50,250 bases of DNA from the NCBI RefSeq assembly GCF_007556585.1, contig NZ_VJNA01000021.1, positions 1-50,250 of the forward strand, written 5' to 3'. Positions 46,742-50,250 of the stretch are shown piece after piece. The DNA comes from Tepidimonas aquatica (GTDB lineage: Bacteria > Pseudomonadota > Gammaproteobacteria > Burkholderiales > Burkholderiaceae_C). Position 1 is the stretch's first letter; each line of letters opens with the position of its first letter. The notes under the pieces were generated by a model. The model searched no databases and was not told the origin of the DNA. It worked only from the letters and a program-made list of their open reading frames with translations. Position numbers and translations under genes: made by a program.

Positions 46742-47246
46742 CTACCGCGCGCGCACGTCCCACCCGACGACCTGCCGCCGCGTGCGGCTGAACTCCACAC
46801 CAACCTCGATGACGCGCTCGATGCCGGGCGCGCCGCGGTACTTGGCCGCGTAGTTGCGCGCCTGCAGCTGGCGCAGCGCCTCACCCGTGCCTTGGTCGCC
46901 ATCGACCACCTTGAACTCAAATACCCAGGCGATGCCGGCGTGCTTGACGGTGAGGTCGCACTGCCCTTCGTGGCTGACGTCTTCGGTGTAGCCGCACAGC
47001 GTGCCATACTGTGCCGACAGGGTGATGTCGCGCAGGTTGTTGAGCCCGGAAAAGATCGACACCTTGGAAAACTTGCTCACACCCGTCAGCATGGCAAAGC
47101 GCACGTCGGCGTCGCGCCCTTGAATAGTACTTGCCGCTGTGGGTCAGTTGCGCCACCAGCGGCGTTTTGTCGACGTAGTAGTAACCGCCGTCGCGGATGT
47201 CGCGCAGGGTTTGGATGCCGATCGGCAGCTTGCGACGCAGGGTCAT
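46742..47246 (-). pseudogene. Remnant of an AAA-ATPase-like/PD-(D/E)XK nuclease family gene
   Basis: Two pieces of a DUF1703-type protein are visible in different frames. The N-terminus is MTLRRKLPIGIQTLRDIRDG followed by GYYYVDKTPLVAQLTHSGKYY (from 47246). The C-terminal part includes MLTGVSKFSKVSIFSGLNNLRDI and a nuclease core with WVFEFKVVDG. Full members have about 500 residues with an AAA-like domain in between. Here the frames break near 47120 and most of the ATPase middle is missing, so this is a deletion and frameshift relic. Such genes are often expanded in symbionts and mobile regions and their role is poorly known. Confidence 0.75.
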
Positions 47247-47335
47247 GCCGACGATCTTAGCCCAACGGCTTGCCGTGTGGCGGGACGCCCCGGGGTGGGC
47301 GGCGTGGTGGGCTGCTCACCCGGGGCAGGTGCCGA

Positions 47336-49624
<2,289 letters not shown>

Positions 49625-49949
49625 GGCAAACGCTCTCCATCCGGCGCGGGGCCGGCAGGGTTCAGGTCAACACGACGATCCAAGCGTGGTGGGGTCCAAA
49701 GCAGGCCAAGCGGGCGGACGCCATGGCGGCGGCCAGCCCCAACCACGCGCCCGGGCAAGGTGGGGGCGTGGTCGATATTTCGCAAGCCGGTGGGCGAACA
49801 TTTGGTGTGCAGCCCTTGCGGAATCGGCGCGGGGCGCCATCAGCCTGCGGTCGTGCTGCCGCGGCGCCGGGGTGTGCGGGCTTGGTGGTTCAAGCGGGCC
49901 CGGCGGGCTCTGTCCGGAGGTGCTGCTGTCGCACTTGCGAAGCTTTTCA
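49625..49949 (-). other. dnaG-rpoD intergenic region (325 bp), rpoD leader
   Basis: No gene is visible. It starts just after the dnaG stop, which overlaps a TATAAT box, and ends at the rpoD GTG. If that promoter is used, the transcript has a leader of about 315 nt, unusually long and G+C-rich with several possible stems. A CTTGAA on the minus strand (49889-49894) recalls a heat-shock -35, but its -10 (CCCCGGCG) is poor. Confidence 0.5.
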
Positions 49950-49976
49950 TTATACCGCATCCTCGCCTTCGAGCAA
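49949..49976 (-). promoter_or_regulatory. Promoter of rpoD overlapping the dnaG stop codon
   Basis: A perfect TATAAT (49949-49954 on the minus strand) overlaps the TAA stop of dnaG. A weak -35, TTGCTC (49971-49976), lies at a 16-bp spacing. An rpoD promoter inside the upstream gene is known from the E. coli rpsU-dnaG-rpoD operon. Confidence 0.55.
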
Positions 49977-50250
49977 GGCGCGCCGCTCGGCCTGCACACG
50001 CCGATAGTCCGCCAACGCGGCGGGGTCGTGCGCGGCACGCGCCAGCAGTTCGGTCTCGCGCGCCTTCAGGTGTTCGATACGCAGCCGCCGCATCAGTTCA
50101 TGCAGCTCCTGGCGCAATTCCTCGGCGCTGCTGGCGCCGTCGGTGGCCTCGCCCAGCACCAACGTGCTGTCGTGCAGCGCCGTGGCCAGGGCTTCGAAAG
50201 GCTGGCCACGCAGCGCCTCGCGCAGCGCCGCCCATGGTTGGGCGCCGTGG
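49950..50250 (-). CDS. dnaG: DnaG primase, C-terminal end (cut by window edge)
   Basis: The last 99 codons and the TAA stop of an open frame run off the window edge. The residues ELRQELHELMRRLRIEHLKA, then ETELLARAAHDPAALADY and RRVQAERRALLEGEDAV, form the helical C-terminal DnaB-interaction domain of bacterial primase. Position directly before rpoD fits the conserved dnaG-rpoD order. The primase catalytic core lies outside the window. Confidence 0.9.
   Translation of the reverse strand, partial: HGAQPWAALREALRGQPFEALATALHDSTLVLGEATDGASSAEELRQELHELMRRLRIEHLKARETELLARAAHDPAALADYRRVQAERRALLEGEDAV

Noticed and set aside
49884-49894. CTTGAA in the rpoD leader as a heat-shock promoter
   Set aside because: The -35 is exact, but the 8 bases at the right distance (CCCCGGCG) match the -10 only in the CCCC part, and such partial hits are frequent in G+C-rich DNA.

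Overview
The window reads as chromosomal DNA of a high-GC betaproteobacterium, most likely a member of the Burkholderiales. This is inferred from the dnaG-rpoD and grpE-dnaK-dnaJ arrangements, the Pel exopolysaccharide operon, and a protocatechuate 4,5-cleavage cluster whose gene order matches the Comamonas-type pmdEFDABC operon. No rRNA, tRNA or CRISPR array was recognised.

Layout. (1) 1-9.2 kb, minus strand: the front of a pel operon, pelA-pelB-pelC-pelD-pelE. The 3' end of pelE is cut by the right end of an IS5-family insertion sequence at the window edge. pelF and pelG are not in view. (2) 9.4-10.2 kb: a divergent gene for a secreted spherulin-4/GH135-like putative glycosidase, facing pelA. 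(3) 10.4-14.2 kb, minus strand: grpE-dnaK-dnaJ, with two sigma32-like promoters and a terminator-like hairpin between dnaK and dnaJ. (4) 14.3-24.5 kb: a fumarylacetoacetate-hydrolase-family gene, a MarR regulator and a glutamine amidotransferase. These are followed by a minus-strand operon for CoA-dependent breakdown of hydroxycinnamates: enoyl-CoA hydratase, feruloyl-CoA synthase, thiolase, SDR dehydrogenase, 4-hydroxybenzoyl-CoA-type thioesterase and acyl-CoA dehydrogenase. (5) 24.6-30.5 kb: an IclR regulator divergent from a five-gene set (atypical metallo-beta-lactamase fold protein, small VOC protein with an extradiol-type signature, FAD monooxygenase, DUF2783 protein, fumarylacetoacetase). 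Its substrate is not obvious. (6) 30.7-34.7 kb: a complete TRAP transporter and a 3-hydroxyisobutyrate-dehydrogenase-like enzyme. (7) 34.7-46.7 kb: the protocatechuate 4,5-cleavage region, with a LysR regulator, a signal-less binding protein, ligJ/K/I, a low-GC tannase-family gene, ligA/B/C, an aldo/keto reductase, a second LysR regulator and a second ligAB pair. (8) 46.7-50.25 kb: a decayed AAA/PD-(D/E)XK gene, rpoD and the 3' end of dnaG.

How the parts fit. Regions 4 to 7 look like one lignin- and plant-aromatics catabolic island. The tannase-family esterase could release phenolic acids. Ferulate or p-coumarate would be activated and shortened to vanilloyl- or 4-hydroxybenzoyl-CoA and then hydrolysed to vanillate or 4-hydroxybenzoate. 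After demethylation or hydroxylation by enzymes not present here, protocatechuate would enter LigAB-LigC-LigI-LigJ-LigK and yield pyruvate and oxaloacetate. The strongest candidates for something undescribed are the ring-degradation set of region 5, with its tandem 20-bp operator-like repeat, and the pairing of a spherulin-4 glycosidase with the pel operon, where matching palindromes sit 15 nt before both start codons.
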